From Ambrosia x helenae (taxonomy: Eukaryota; Streptophyta; Magnoliopsida; Asterales; Asteraceae): DNA of 64,000 bases. Of this stretch, positions 47,076 to 57,743 are shown in pieces (within the stretch, counting starts at the first letter, position 1; the number at the start of each line of letters is the position of its first letter). Made by a program: the position numbers and the translations under genes. The notes beneath the pieces are model-generated. The model made no database searches. It was not told the origin of the DNA and saw only the letters and a program-made list of their open reading frames with translations. The DNA lies in assembly GCA_030844895.1 (NCBI GenBank), contig CM061230.1, positions 3,264,705 to 3,328,704 on the forward strand, read 5' to 3'.

Positions 47076-47807
47076 TCTATAATCTATAACTTATAATAAA
47101 AGAAAGATTGAAGATTGATGAATTGTCGAAGGCCTAATAAAGCCATTTTAATGACATGACATTTAAAGAGGCATTCTCCTCCTTGAATGTGTCATGTGTC
47201 ATGTCATGTGGCAAATAAAATAAAAATAAATAATAATATAAAACCTAATCTACTAAATTTAAATTGAGTTATTTTAGGAAAAAAGAATTTAAAAACAAAT
47301 TTAATTTTTTCTCTCTTATGTTTCCTTCCATAATTTTTAAACGTTAATATCTTTTATATACGAGATTTTTTAAAGAAAAAAATTACACCAAATTAACGAG
47401 CGTTTTATTATCTTTCCTACGGATACCATAGTGCTATATAAAAAACGGAGAAAAAAAACGACTATTTTTTGTGGGGTTTCGTTCATACAGGAAAAAACAC
47501 AAAGTGTTCAGGTTATTCATTAATAATGTTTTTTTCTTTTAAACCAGGTTCTTATCTACGATGTTGAAATTCAGCCCAATCGCCATGCTTTCATTAGAAT
47601 TTTACCCTTTTAAAGATGCATATGTATACTTCATCAAGAGAAGCTAGGAGAAAGAATCGCTCAACACTGCAACACATGGTGTCACCTTATAGCAAGGTTA
47701 TTTTTTTATTTATTTAATTACAAGAGTAATAATTATTACTATTAGTATTAGTATTATTAGAATTGTTATATTTTTCAATCTCGGGACGCTCCCGGGATAA
47801 AAGCTAG
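47076..47807 (+). mobile_element. Non-autonomous Helitron
   Basis: It starts TCTATAATCTATAAC after an A and ends with a hairpin (CGGGA-CGC-TCCCG) followed by GATAAAAGCTAG and then T. This fits the Helitron rules: 5' TC, 3' hairpin plus CTRR, insertion between A and T. 732 bp, no Rep/Hel coding. A block reading GACATTTAAAGAGGCATTCT...GAATGTGTCATGTG is shared in diverged form with about 61165-61210, suggesting a relative there. Confidence 0.7.
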
Positions 47808-48232
47808 TAATTAATAGATAATAAAATGAGTTAATTGCAGTTTTTGTCCCTATGGTTTGTCTAAACTAACAGGTTCAGCCCAGGCTTAACACCCTGAGTA
47901 CATGTGCTTTCATTTTCTAACAGTTTAGATCCCTCGACCTAACGGCCGTCCATCTGCCGTTACATCACCCCCACGTGCAACTCACGTGAGGGGTACTCTG
48001 GTCATTTAAAGTCCTTAATGAAGGGCATTTTGGTCATTTCACCCATGGAGGGGGTATCTGGGTCATTTCAAGTCGAAATTGAAGGGTATTTTCGTCATTT
48101 CACCTTGATTAAAAAAAAATCTTAACGAAAATATCTGCAGAAAATTAACTTTCCCTCCCTATTTAATCCCCTAATCTTCAACCCTAACCTTCATCTTATC
48201 TTCAATCGACTGATTCAATAATCACAATCAAC

Positions 48233-48487
48233 ATGAACAACCAAACTACAATGGTGATGTGCAGGTGTGGAGCAACAACAGACCTCAGAATTTCATGGAC
48301 GAATGAGAATCCAAGACGTAGGTACCATCGTTGCACAAATGGATGTGGTTTCGTTGATTGGATGGACCCCCCTACTTGTACAAACCCTATTGTGTTGATA
48401 CCTGCTCTGTTGGCCACCATACGAAACCATGAAGACAATGTGAGAAGAATGTGTGCAAGGAAATCAGAAGCTGAAACTAGATGCTGA
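48233..48487 (+). CDS. Small GRF-type zinc-finger protein within the MULE
   Basis: 84 residues. Residues 10-49 fit a zf-GRF domain: CRCG at 10-13, SWTNENPRRRYHRC (21-34), NGCGFVDWMDPP (36-47), giving likely metal ligands C10/C12, C34 and C38. The rest is a short tail rich in charged residues, ending ETRC. GRF fingers bind single-stranded nucleic acid in larger repair enzymes; free-standing short versions are common in plant genomes with unknown roles. It starts 189 bp inside the left TIR, as cargo or a transposition accessory. Whether it is translated is unknown. Confidence 0.65.
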   Translation: MNNQTTMVMCRCGATTDLRISWTNENPRRRYHRCTNGCGFVDWMDPPTCTNPIVLIPALLATIRNHEDNVRRMCARKSEAETRC

Positions 48488-49061
48488 AACTAGGTCTGGT
48501 GTTTGTTTTGATGTTTTTGGTGATGTATTTTGTTATGAAGTAGGTCTAGGGTATGTGCATGTGTAGGGTATGTGCAGGTCTAGGGTATGTGCAGGTCTTG
48601 GATGTTTTTTGGTGGTTGTGTAGTCATGGTTTCTAGGTTTGGTGGATGTTTTTTGTAATGAAAGTAATGAAACTCATGTTTTGATGAAGATGAAGAATGA
48701 ATATTATGTAATGAATGTTTTGGTAATGAAATGAATATTATGGATGAATGTTTTGGTAATGAAATGAATATTATGGATGAATAAATGTTATTGTGTATGA
48801 GTCATATGTTGATGTTATTGTTATTGTGAATGATTGTATGTTAATGTTATTGTGCAGGGTCATATTGTTATTGTCAATGATTGTATGTTAATGTTTTGTA
48901 ATGAAATTAATGAAAGTCATGTTTTGATGAAGATGAAGAATGAATTAGTCACAAGGTTAATGAAGTGGAATCAGTCACAAGGTTAATCAGTCACAAGGTT
49001 AATGAACAACAGAGAGTATATTATTATCAGTTTGTTAATGGTTGTCAAATGGGTCATAGGT
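48488..49061. repeat. Short-period repeats downstream of the GRF ORF
   Basis: Imperfect repeats of GGTCTAGGGTATGTGCAG (about 48540-48600) and of ATGAATATTATGTAATGAAT/ATGTTTTGGTAATGAA (about 48650-48790), probably decayed 3' UTR of the GRF gene. Non-coding. Confidence 0.55.
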
Positions 49062-49066
49062 TTAAG

Positions 49067-51621
49067 TGTGACACCCGGCATGTTCGGCTTAAACATATTA
49101 GTAACATCTAAGTCTACCTTAGCGAGAAACGTTTATAAACAAACTTAACTGGGTTAGTTGAGTCGGGTCAAGTTAGGATTGTCCAGGGTACAATGATCTG
49201 GAGGATCATTGGGAGTCGTTTTGGTAATACACTAGTACCGGGTTCCGTTGTTGGTGACATTACATGAACTAATTAAGTATATGTGTAGATTATGGGTCGT
49301 GAGGTGGATTATATACATAGATGTGTTTAAATTATGTGTAAATGATTATCTGTGCTTAAATGTGTTAAATATAGACTAAGGATGCATGCTTATGTGTTAA
49401 GATGTGTTAGAATGCGTTAAACACGACAAACTGGAAAACTAGTTAAAAGGGATTCTGGTTCGACCACTTCGAGTGGTCGAAGGAGAAGAAGTTGTCTGGT
49501 TCGACCCTTGTAAATGGGCGAACCAGGGAAGTAAAATTTGAGGAATTTCCTTCGACCAAGCAGGGCTCATTCGACCCTGTGAAAGGGGCGAAGGAGACCA
49601 CATTCAACCAATGAATTGGTGCGAAGGAAGATTAGTATAAATACCAACCTTTGTCATTTTTCATCATTTCACAAACCCTAACCGTCCCAAAACGCTCTCA
49701 AACGATCTTAAACACTAAGGAAGGAGTTTTTGCTCTTCTTTTTCATAATCTAACCCATCTACAACATCTAAACAAGAATCCAAGGTGTGTTCATAATCCT
49801 AAATCTTTTTAAAAACATTTTAATTCGTTTTCATCTAACCCTAATTGTCCGGATCTGTTCTAAGGGTGTTTTTATGATTAAAAACCTTTTAAACATCTTT
49901 CTAAATCAAAACATGATCATTTAACATAGGTTTCATGATGAATAACATATGTAAATTGTGTGTTATGTGGTGTTATGTGTTGTTCAATGATTTGCTGCTA
50001 TATCTATGATAGAAACATGATATAGGATCGTTATTAATGATGGTATATTGTTGTCTAGGGTTAGGATTGAATATAATAATATTTGGGGGTTTTATTGGAT
50101 TAATACTTGATGTATTAAGAAAGATCGGATAATCGACAAACTGAGTATTTTAAGCTAAACATGAATCGATTTCAAAAGTTTCCAAATTGGGTAAATAATC
50201 CATGCATGAAAGTGATGTTTCCATAATCTTTACCATTTTGGGAAAGGGCTGAAACGGACGTATTATCGGGGAAATCGGTGGGGTTTTGTAGGGATAAGTT
50301 ATTCATGCTTGACTGCTGTGTTCGATGATGTTTCGGGTCGTTTTATATGTGTTTGAAGCGTTTTTAGGAAAAATTATACAACAGGGGCGAACCTGGCCTC
50401 CTTCGACCAGTCGAAGGTGCGAAGGAGGGATCCAGGGTCGAACCTGGGTTTATATTGGACGAATGTGATAAAACGGGCGAAGGAAGCATCAAAACGGTCG
50501 AATGTGGTGTAAAACGGGCGAAGGAGACAAAAAGGTGCGAAGGAGACTTAAAACTGACTGGTTCGACCGTTCTGATGCAGAAATGAGATTTTTGATACAA
50601 ACTAAGTGTTTTGTGCTTAAACCTTGCGTGTAATCTATGTGTACTTGATTAGTTAGGGTAATGGGTCACCAACGGGATGTCGGGTCGGTCTAGTGTGTCG
50701 GTTAAACATTTAAACACGTTCTAAAACATACTTGGTTACGATCTGGACAATCAGGGACTAGATAACCTTATGGTTATTAGTCGGAACACTTATGTGAACA
50801 TTTTGGTAGATCTCCGTAGAGGGATTATCAAGGGCTAAACATCTTTACTTATATTTGAAGAACGCTACTTAAGGTGAGTTCACGGCCCCACTTTTACTGC
50901 ATTAACTTTTGGGGGAGAAAACATGCGCTAAACTGTTTTGGTAACACATGTCATACTATGGTTTTAACTTATTATTGCTATACGATCTTTTGGAAAGTCC
51001 CGGGGAAACCATGAATGTGCGGGGATGCACAACGGGGAAAATGTGGATAGATCTATTGGGCGTGACCTGCCCCACTCGTCGGCTTGGAGGGCCGGGCGGG
51101 TGCATATTGTCTCGAACAGGTACATTGGTATCATGCTGAACATACGGGCTGCTTAAACATGCTGAACATTGCTAAACGTGTCTAGTAATGGTTTCCAATC
51201 GTAGTAGTAATGAAACATACGCCTAGCTAGCGTACTTGGTAACATTGATATAGTATGTACATGGTAACGTTTTGGTAACATTTTGAACAAACTTGTGAAC
51301 TCACCAGCATTATATGTTGACGTCTTTTTGGCATGTTTTTTTTTCTCAGGTCGCTAAGGTAGCAATGAACGGAACTAGGCGCACGTGTCTGCATTGGCGT
51401 CTAGATTTAGTGCACGTTTTGTAATAAAAGTATTTTGAACAACTTTTGAGATGATAGCATAGTTGATTAAATGCTACTGAAACGCTTCCGCTTATTAAAT
51501 TAATGGTTATGTCTATTTACGTTTTTCATATAGAGTTGTTTATTGTGATCGTTGACTTTGATCCTGGTTTGTCATGCGCCTCGCGGTAAAACCCCGCAAG
51601 TGGTAATTTGAGGGTGTGACA
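49067..51621 (+). mobile_element. Solo LTR (gypsy-type) nested in the MULE
   Basis: 2555 bp, TGTGACACCC...GGGTGTGACA, with exact TTAAG duplication (49062-49066 and 51622-51626). TATA box TATAAATA at 49636-49643. Repeated GGTCGAAGGAG/GGCGAAGGAG motifs at about 49455-49625 and 50390-50560. No internal region or coding potential; small frames inside (50364-50600, 50948-51139) are not called. It belongs to a different subfamily from the LTRs at 13.6 and 39 kb, which end in GTTACA. Confidence 0.9.
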
Positions 51622-51626
51622 TTAAG

Positions 51627-51850
51627 TCAAATGGGTCAGTTTGTTAATGGTTGCAGCCTATGAAAACAAGATGGTGTTCATAGGTTTAAGTCAAATGGGT
51701 CAGTTTGTTAATGGTTGCAGCATATGAAAACAAGATGGTTTTCATAGGTTTAAGTCAAATGGGTCAGTTTGTTTAATGGTTGCAGCCTATGAAAACAAGA
51801 TGGTTGAATGGTTTAAGTCAAATGGGTCAGTTTGTTAAGATGTTGGATCA
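51627..51850 (+). repeat. Tandem repeat of about 66 bp
   Basis: At least three copies of a unit containing TCAAATGGGTCAGTTTGTTA, then ATGGTTGCAGCCTATGAAAA. The truncated copy before the solo LTR (about 49030-49066) shows that the LTR inserted into this array. Related CAAATGGGTCA units continue to about 52010. Confidence 0.8.
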
Positions 51851-52122
51851 GTTGAATGGTTTTGGTTTGTGCAGTTTGCTTGTCAAATGGGTCAGGGTAT
51901 AATGTTGTTAATGGTTGCAGCCAAGTATGGGTCAAGTATGCAAATGAGTCAATACGCAAATGGGTCATAGGTTTAAGTCAAATGGGTCAAGTATGCAAAT
52001 GGGTCAATATGATCATGAATAAAATGTCATTTCTAACGGCCATATTGCCCTGTATAACGGCCATATTCACTATAAATAAAGCACAAAAAGGGACCAAATG
52101 ACCATACAATTGAATTAGTAAG

Positions 52123-52578
52123 ATGGATCAAAAAAACACAAAAAACAAAAGACTAAAAACCAAACACACTCAACATGAACATGCTGCTAGTGATCAAGAT
52201 CCAAAGGAACAAGATGTTGTTGATGATCAAGATCAACAACCACAAGATCAACAACCACAACATGCTACTGATGATGAAGATGATCCAAATGGAAGTGATG
52301 AAAAACTAAAACATGCTGCTGATGAGAGTGATGTGAAGTTGAATCAGTTTGAAGAGCCACTGATTGATAATCAACAAGATGCTGCTGATTATGAACATGA
52401 TCATGAAGGAAAGACAAAAAAGGTACAGGAAGAAGCTAATCCATACGACGATTATGATCCTGAGATTTTGAAAAAAGCCTGGGATTATACAGGCTTTGAA
52501 GATGAGTGGTACCACAACCCGTATGAAGATGAGCGTCGGTCTGATTCATGCTCTGATGATGATCGTCACTGGAAATGA
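52123..52578 (+). CDS. Acidic low-complexity protein within the MULE
   Basis: 151 residues: a basic N-terminus (KNKRLKTKHTQHEH), a D/Q/E-rich middle with repeated DQQPQ, and a C-terminal tail with EILKKAWDYTGFEDEWYHNP (about 119-138). No known domain is recognised. Codons GAT/GAA dominate. The C-terminal tryptophan/tyrosine motif is more protein-like than the rest and suggests a real, possibly interaction, segment. It lies between the tandem repeats and the CACTA element, in the same orientation as the GRF ORF. It could be a captured host gene fragment or a MULE accessory protein. Confidence 0.45.
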   Translation: MDQKNTKNKRLKTKHTQHEHAASDQDPKEQDVVDDQDQQPQDQQPQHATDDEDDPNGSDEKLKHAADESDVKLNQFEEPLIDNQQDAADYEHDHEGKTKKVQEEANPYDDYDPEILKKAWDYTGFEDEWYHNPYEDERRSDSCSDDDRHWK

Positions 52579-53489
52579 AACATGTAACAAATGGAAGTGA
52601 TGAACAACCAAAACATGATGCTGATGTAACAAGTTGCTATGTATGAATGCTATGAATGAAATGTATGCAATGTTTAACTAACATAATCATTTTTATTTCA
52701 TTCCAATTCAAATTCATTACAATGAACAAAGTACAACACAAATAACAAAATCTGCAAAATTGGAGGAACATCACTCCATCTTTCAGTTCGTACACTACTA
52801 GAAAAATACCCCTATCTTGACACACATTTTATAACACGCGCTCATTTATGACATTCAAAAGCGTGTGTCATAAAAAAAGTGTCATGATTTGAAAATTTTC
52901 ATTAATTAATGACGTGTTTTTTTGTGTGTCAAGAATGTAGTGTCAAAATATTAAAAACATGACGATATAAGATATGGTGTGTCATGGTTTTCCGTCGTAA
53001 CATAATTTATTATTTAGAATTTTTATTTCCCTCCCAATCCCGCCCAAACCATCAAATCTCTAAAAAAAACTCCACCAAATATCAATCAAATCCAGTTTCA
53101 ACATTCCCATGGTAACCCTTCAACATTCATCCTCTCCGGAATTCACTCAATCGTAACCCTAACCCTAATCGATTATGGTTGTATAGCCTAGGCTAAGCTT
53201 AGAGCTACTTGAATTTGTAATATGCTAATGATAGCTTTAAACCCCTTTTTTTTCATTTTGAGATGCTTATTGTGTTTCCGTTGTTGACTCGGTGATGTTG
53301 AGCTTTGGTTCAGCTGAGAGGTGATTGAATCAGTCATCAGATGATGATGAGTGTGGTGGTTAGTAATCAAACCTTCTGGCTTTGTAGTTGTTGGAATTCG
53401 AGGTATAAACACATGGATAGTGTTGTGTATAGTTGGTCGATGATGACGAGCCTATACCCGTCTGAGACGTTCTTTAATTTTCTGATGAC

Positions 53490-53863
53490 GAGCCATGTTG
53501 ATGGAATGGTGCCGATGCATAAGGTCAGTTTCGATGCCAAGTCGGAGTATGATATGATCCAGAACTATAAGGTTCTTCAGGATGTGTTCAACAAACTCAA
53601 AATCACCAAGGTTTCTCCCTGTTTTTGAACCCTAATTTTGCAACTGTGTTTGTGATGCTCTGATTGTGTTTAGAAACTATTAATGTTTAATATAGAATTT
53701 TTATAGTTTTTTATTTGTGACATTTGATGCTGAGTGATAAATAATTTATGTTATAGCACATTGAGGTGAGCAAGCTAGTGAAAGGAAGACCGTTAGATAA
53801 TCTTGAATTCATGCAGTGGATGAAGAGATACTGTGATTCTGTTAGTGGAGGTAGTCAGCACAA
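53490..53863 (+). pseudogene. Captured EB1 (microtubule end-binding) gene fragment
   Basis: Exon part 53490-53610 reads [20 protein letters not shown], then [24 protein letters not shown] intron follows (53611-53756). The next exon, 53757-53863, reads [20 protein letters not shown], then [16 protein letters not shown], before GTAAGT. Both match the calponin-homology domain of plant EB1. The N-terminal end and the coiled-coil/EB-homology region are absent, so it cannot make a functional EB1. Retention of the intron shows capture at DNA level, not via RNA. It lies inside the CACTA element, hence transduplication. Confidence 0.85.
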
Positions 53864-55122
53864 GTAAGTTCTTATTGATGCTTATCTCTTAACTGTTATA
53901 GGGTAGCCATTAGAAGTTGCTAATTAGCTTATCGAAATTGACCTTATGCATCAGCACCATTCCATCAACATGGCTTTGTAATTGTTGAATTTGTTGCTTT
54001 TGAAAGTTATTATGTGATGTTGCATAATCAAATAAATAGTCGTAAATAAATTGTACAAATTAGAGGTCCTTTATTGTTTAAAAGTTGTTGTAATTTGATA
54101 AGCTGCACTTAGAACACACCTGACATATTTCATCTTTGTTGCCAGTTAGTCGAAAGCCGGTGAGCCGCATGGGTTTAGGTCGACAACACAACGATAGTGT
54201 AAGTGTTTAATTATTTTGTGTTGTTAAAATGGAATTGAGTTACAGACACTCATTTAAAAACCATGATGACACAGCTGCTTCAATGTTGCAGTCTAGGGGT
54301 GTTGCTTCGATCGATGATCAATCAGCTGCTGCACAAGGTCATGAGATAGTACAGCCATGTATATTCTCTTAGGAGGTTGTATTGTTGTAATATGAATACG
54401 TTCCAATAACACCTCATCATACTTTTCACTTAATATAGAGAAACTGAGAGACATGATACAGTAGGGGAGGCGATGACTAGGGAGATGGGCTAGGAGGTGG
54501 TGGTTGAAGACGATCCAACGGCGGCGGCAAACAGGTTTTCCTCAGATGTTAGCGGCGAACAGGTTTTCCTCAAATGTTAGCGGCGGTGGTTGAAAACGAT
54601 CCAACGGCAGAATTGATGAAGAGACCTTAAAGCCATTTGTGTCACATTCGTCAAGTCAAGGATAGCGTGATAGTCTTCCACCAATGTAAGTCGATATTTT
54701 GTTTTCGCACTTAGTATTGATAACCTGCTAGGTTTTTTTTCCCTGCTTTGTAGCGTATTGTTTTTTATCGATGTTCAGCAATATCGCTTATGCTATGTTT
54801 TATTTTTAATTAGCACCTTCAATTTATATGATGGATTCGTGTGTTCCTGCTGTTAGTGATGTTCATTTGTATGATTCTATCTAGGTATAGCTCTATATGA
54901 ATATGTTAAATGTATACAAGAGAAGAGAAGCATGACAATTTGGTCTGTGATGTGCATTTGTATGATTCTATCTAGTTGTAGCTCTATATGAATATGTTAA
55001 GTGTATACTTATGTTTGTAGTATGTTGACTCATCAATGAATTAGATGGGTTAATCATTTATGCAGAAATCTGTATGCTTTCCTCAAGTATTCTTTTTGGT
55101 ACACAGATAAAACTAATCAATT
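53864..55122. other. Interior of the CACTA element, other gene-like sequence
   Basis: Short splice-like signals and protein-like patches (for example around 54145-54195 and 54240-54350) appear, but I cannot identify a family. An imperfect repeat of GCGGCGAACAGGTTTTCCTC is at about 54520-54580, and GTATGATTCTATCTAG repeats near 54870 and 54960. Confidence 0.3.
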
Positions 55123-55353
55123 TTGTTCCTTTTCAGGTATTGCGTCAGTGGCACTCTAAGCGATAAGTCGACCGATGCAGTGATGATACTCTACGACGCA
55201 GCCGTGGTACCCGCTGTTGTCTTAGGTTGGGGAGGAGTAGATGCTAACACGGATGCAGATATTAATGTCATTCGTGAAGAGTGGTCTAGTTATGCCGCAA
55301 CCTTCATTTTCAAGTTATCCGTACGTTTAGTCTACACTAATGTAATGTATTGA
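55123..55353 (+). pseudogene. Unidentified gene-like fragment in the CACTA element
   Basis: A 76-codon frame reading through a TTTTCAG acceptor-like site near 55137 into VSGTLSDKSTDAVMILYDAA, then a glycine-rich LGWGGVDAN segment and IREEWSSYAATF. It looks protein-like (balanced composition, few rare residues), but the family is not recognised. It ends shortly before the right subterminal repeats, consistent with a captured exon. Confidence 0.3.
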
Positions 55354-56151
55354 CACAATATTTTTGTAACTAGTGGTAGGATTCGACAAATGCTAATTGT
55401 AATTTTTTTGTGGTATATATAGTATATGCAATTTTATTTTGAAATTTATTGATTTTGTTATTATAAATATAAATATAAATCCAGATTTATTAGTTATTTT
55501 GCAGAATTTTTTTTAGGTAAAAAAAACATGACACGCAAAATTAGTGTCATAAAGGTGTGTCGTAAATGCATGTCATGAAAGAGTGTCATTAAAGAGTGTG
55601 TCATAAATGCGTGTCAAAAAAGCGTGTCGTAAAGGAGTGTCATAAACGCGTATCATTAAAAGATGACACGCGCCTGCATGTCATAAACCTTTCTTGACAT
55701 GTTCTTCCTTGACACTTTTCTGTGTGTCATAAACACCCTTTTATGACGCGCAATGCGCGTCAAGAAAGGAGTATTTTTCTAGTAGTGGTAGATGATAATT
55801 TCAGCTCCAATTGGACATTGTTGATCTCGAATTGGAGTAAAACAATGGATTACACATTAGGGTTTTTGAAGTGGAATTGGGGAAGAAGAAGATTGCTTCT
55901 TCAAATTTAACGTTCATATTCCACGGGTGAAATGACGAAAATGTCCTTCATTAAGGACTTTAAATGACCAGAGTACCCCTCACGTGAGCTGCACGTGGGG
56001 GTCCTAGTAACGGCAGATGGACGGCCGTTAGGTCGAGGGATCTAAACTGTTAGAAAATGAAAGCACAGTTACTCAGGGTGTTAAGCCTGGGCTAAACCTG
56101 TTAGTTTAGGCAAAGCACAGGGACGAAGACTGCAATTAACTCTAATAAAAT

Positions 56152-56636
56152 ATACTGAATTGAGCTTGGTTATACTTGTTTGTGTCTAGGGTTGTTTAGT
56201 AAGTGAGTTGAGCCGAGTTAACTCCCGCTTATGCTCAAGTTTGAGGTTAAATGAGCCGGTGTGAGTTAGGGATGAGCTTGGGATGGTATCGGTTTTACTT
56301 GTTTGTGTCTAGGGTTGTTTGTGTCTATGTTGTTTTGATCAGACACATTTAACCGGCCGGTCTAAAACAACGGTTCAGAGGTACCAAACTGAACCGGCGA
56401 TGTATATGGTTCATGTTCCAAACCGGACACCTTTAAAAGACTTTTTTAATCTTTTATAATTTTGTTTTCAATCTTCAACAGGAAGACATGTTGGTAGCTG
56501 GCCACTTGGCCCACCCTTACAAGACTTTTTTAGAGCTCAAAAAAGAAACATTGACTAGTGATTGTACGGATTAATAATAAATTGGTTGTTAACGAGTAAA
56601 AGAGTTGCAGCTATTAATAAATCTTATAAAGAAGTG
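56152..56636. other. Intergenic DNA, no gene
   Basis: Contains a diverged repeat of ACTTGTTTGTGTCTAGGGTT (near 56178 and 56299) and a stretch with AACCGGCCGG. No gene recognised. Confidence 0.35.
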
Positions 56637-56885
56637 GTACGGAGGCTCAGTGATAGAAGACATATAACTGAAAGGTTACGGGTTCGATTCTTTAAAGCGT
56701 CAAGTTTTACCGATTATTCCATAGGTGTGCCTTCGGTAGGTGGATGGTCGGGTTTTCCCTGAAACTGGTGGCTGGTGGGCTAGGGGCTCCATCCGTCTGG
56801 GTAAAGACCAGCTAGGGCTCCGTTGACCTTCGAGAGTCGCGTACAGAATACCCGGCTTCTACTTAGGCGCACGTTCAAAACAAAA
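56637..56885 (+). mobile_element. tRNA-derived SINE
   Basis: A box-A-like AGGCTCAGTGATA (about 56643) and B-box GGTTCGATTCT (about 56684-56694) are spaced as in tRNA-derived SINEs. They are followed by a unique body (GGTCGGGTTTTCCCTG; TCGAGAGTCGCG) and an A-rich end. The body resembles 24640-24779. No clear duplication, so the exact ends are approximate. Confidence 0.55.
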
Positions 56886-57208
56886 AATTGTTAAAAATTG
56901 ACCATGCATGTTACATGCTATTGCTAAATCTAAAAATTGACCATACATCGTTACCTCATAGGTTTAACTTTTCTTTTACGCAATGTATTAGCAACAAATT
57001 GGTGATAGATTTAGAAAATTAATGCAAACTAATGATCTAAAAAATAAAAAACCCCGATCCATCCTCTAGTAATTACAATCCCTAAAGTTGTTAAGAATAT
57101 GGAAAAAAATTTTGGAAAAAGATCTTTGTGAATTACGGGACTAGTTTAATTGAACATATATCATATTGGGTTGCTCGATAAATTTTACTTTGCTTTTCAA
57201 ATAATGGA

Positions 57209-57590
57209 CATAAAGATGATTTGACGCGAGACTGGAGGGCTTACTCGGATTCGGTCTTAATTATTTAAAGTTTAGGTGATCTTGTTGGGACACCTTAAAC
57301 TAATAATGGGAATATGGGACACCTGGTCTTCTTTAACTCTCTCTCTATACATGCATATGTATATAGAGAGAGAGATAAAGAAAATAGGGTGTCCCAATAT
57401 TAACATAAAAATGATTTGATGCGAGACTGGAGGGTTTACATGGATTCGGTCTTAGTTATTTAAAGTTTGGGTAATCTTGTTGGGACACCCTAAATTAATA
57501 ATGAGAATGTGGAACACCCATTCCTATCTGTATGTGAAGAGAGAGAGAGATAAAGAAGACGGGGTGTCCTAATATTAACGCTCTAATATT
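57209..57590 (+). repeat. Tandem duplication of a 195-bp foldback unit
   Basis: Two copies (from 57209 and from 57404) share GATTTGACGCGAGACTGGAG, CTTGTTGGGACACC and a GGGTGTCC close. Within each, TCTCTCTCT pairs with AGAGAGAGA and GGGACACC with GGTGTCCC, so each can form a hairpin. Non-coding. Confidence 0.7.
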
Positions 57591-57711
57591 TTTGTATTTT
57601 TGTAAACCATTTTACCCACTTGATGAAAAAACAACACCCAAGTTATCGATGCATAAGATTAGGAAAACAATTTGTTGTTTTAGGTGTTTTATACATATGT
57701 AACAACCTCAA

Positions 57712-57743
<32 letters not shown>

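Larger units (their letters stand above)
52793..55787. mobile_element. Non-autonomous CACTA element
   Basis: It starts CACTACTAGAAAAATAC and ends GTATTTTTCTAGTAGTG, with a 3-bp duplication GTA (52790-52792 and 55788-55790). Subterminal arrays of GTGTCATAAA/TTTATGACAC motifs are dense at both ends (52815-52990 and 55525-55760), the usual transposase-binding pattern. 2995 bp, no TNP2-like transposase. It carries EB1-like exons (next entry) and further gene-like sequence. Confidence 0.9.
47828..56142. mobile_element. 8.3-kb Mutator-like composite element
   Basis: 217-bp terminal inverted repeats (47828-48044 and 55925-56142) begin GAGTTAATTGCAGT and run through TCTAACAGTTTAGATCCCTC and CACGTGAGGGGTACTCTGGT in mirrored orientation. 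An exact 9-bp duplication TAATAAAAT flanks it (47819-47827 and 56143-56151), the MULE signature. Contents: a GRF-zinc-finger ORF, a solo LTR (49067-51621), an acidic ORF, and a CACTA element (52793-55787). Without the two nested insertions it would be about 2.8 kb. No MURA-type transposase was recognised, so it is probably non-autonomous and carries cargo ORFs. Confidence 0.85.

Noticed and set aside
51627..51850. CRISPR-like array
   Set aside because: The units are contiguous imperfect tandem repeats without unique spacers, in eukaryotic DNA. The hairpin array at 63359-63661 was also considered and rejected as CRISPR because the stems vary and the intervening DNA is LTR.
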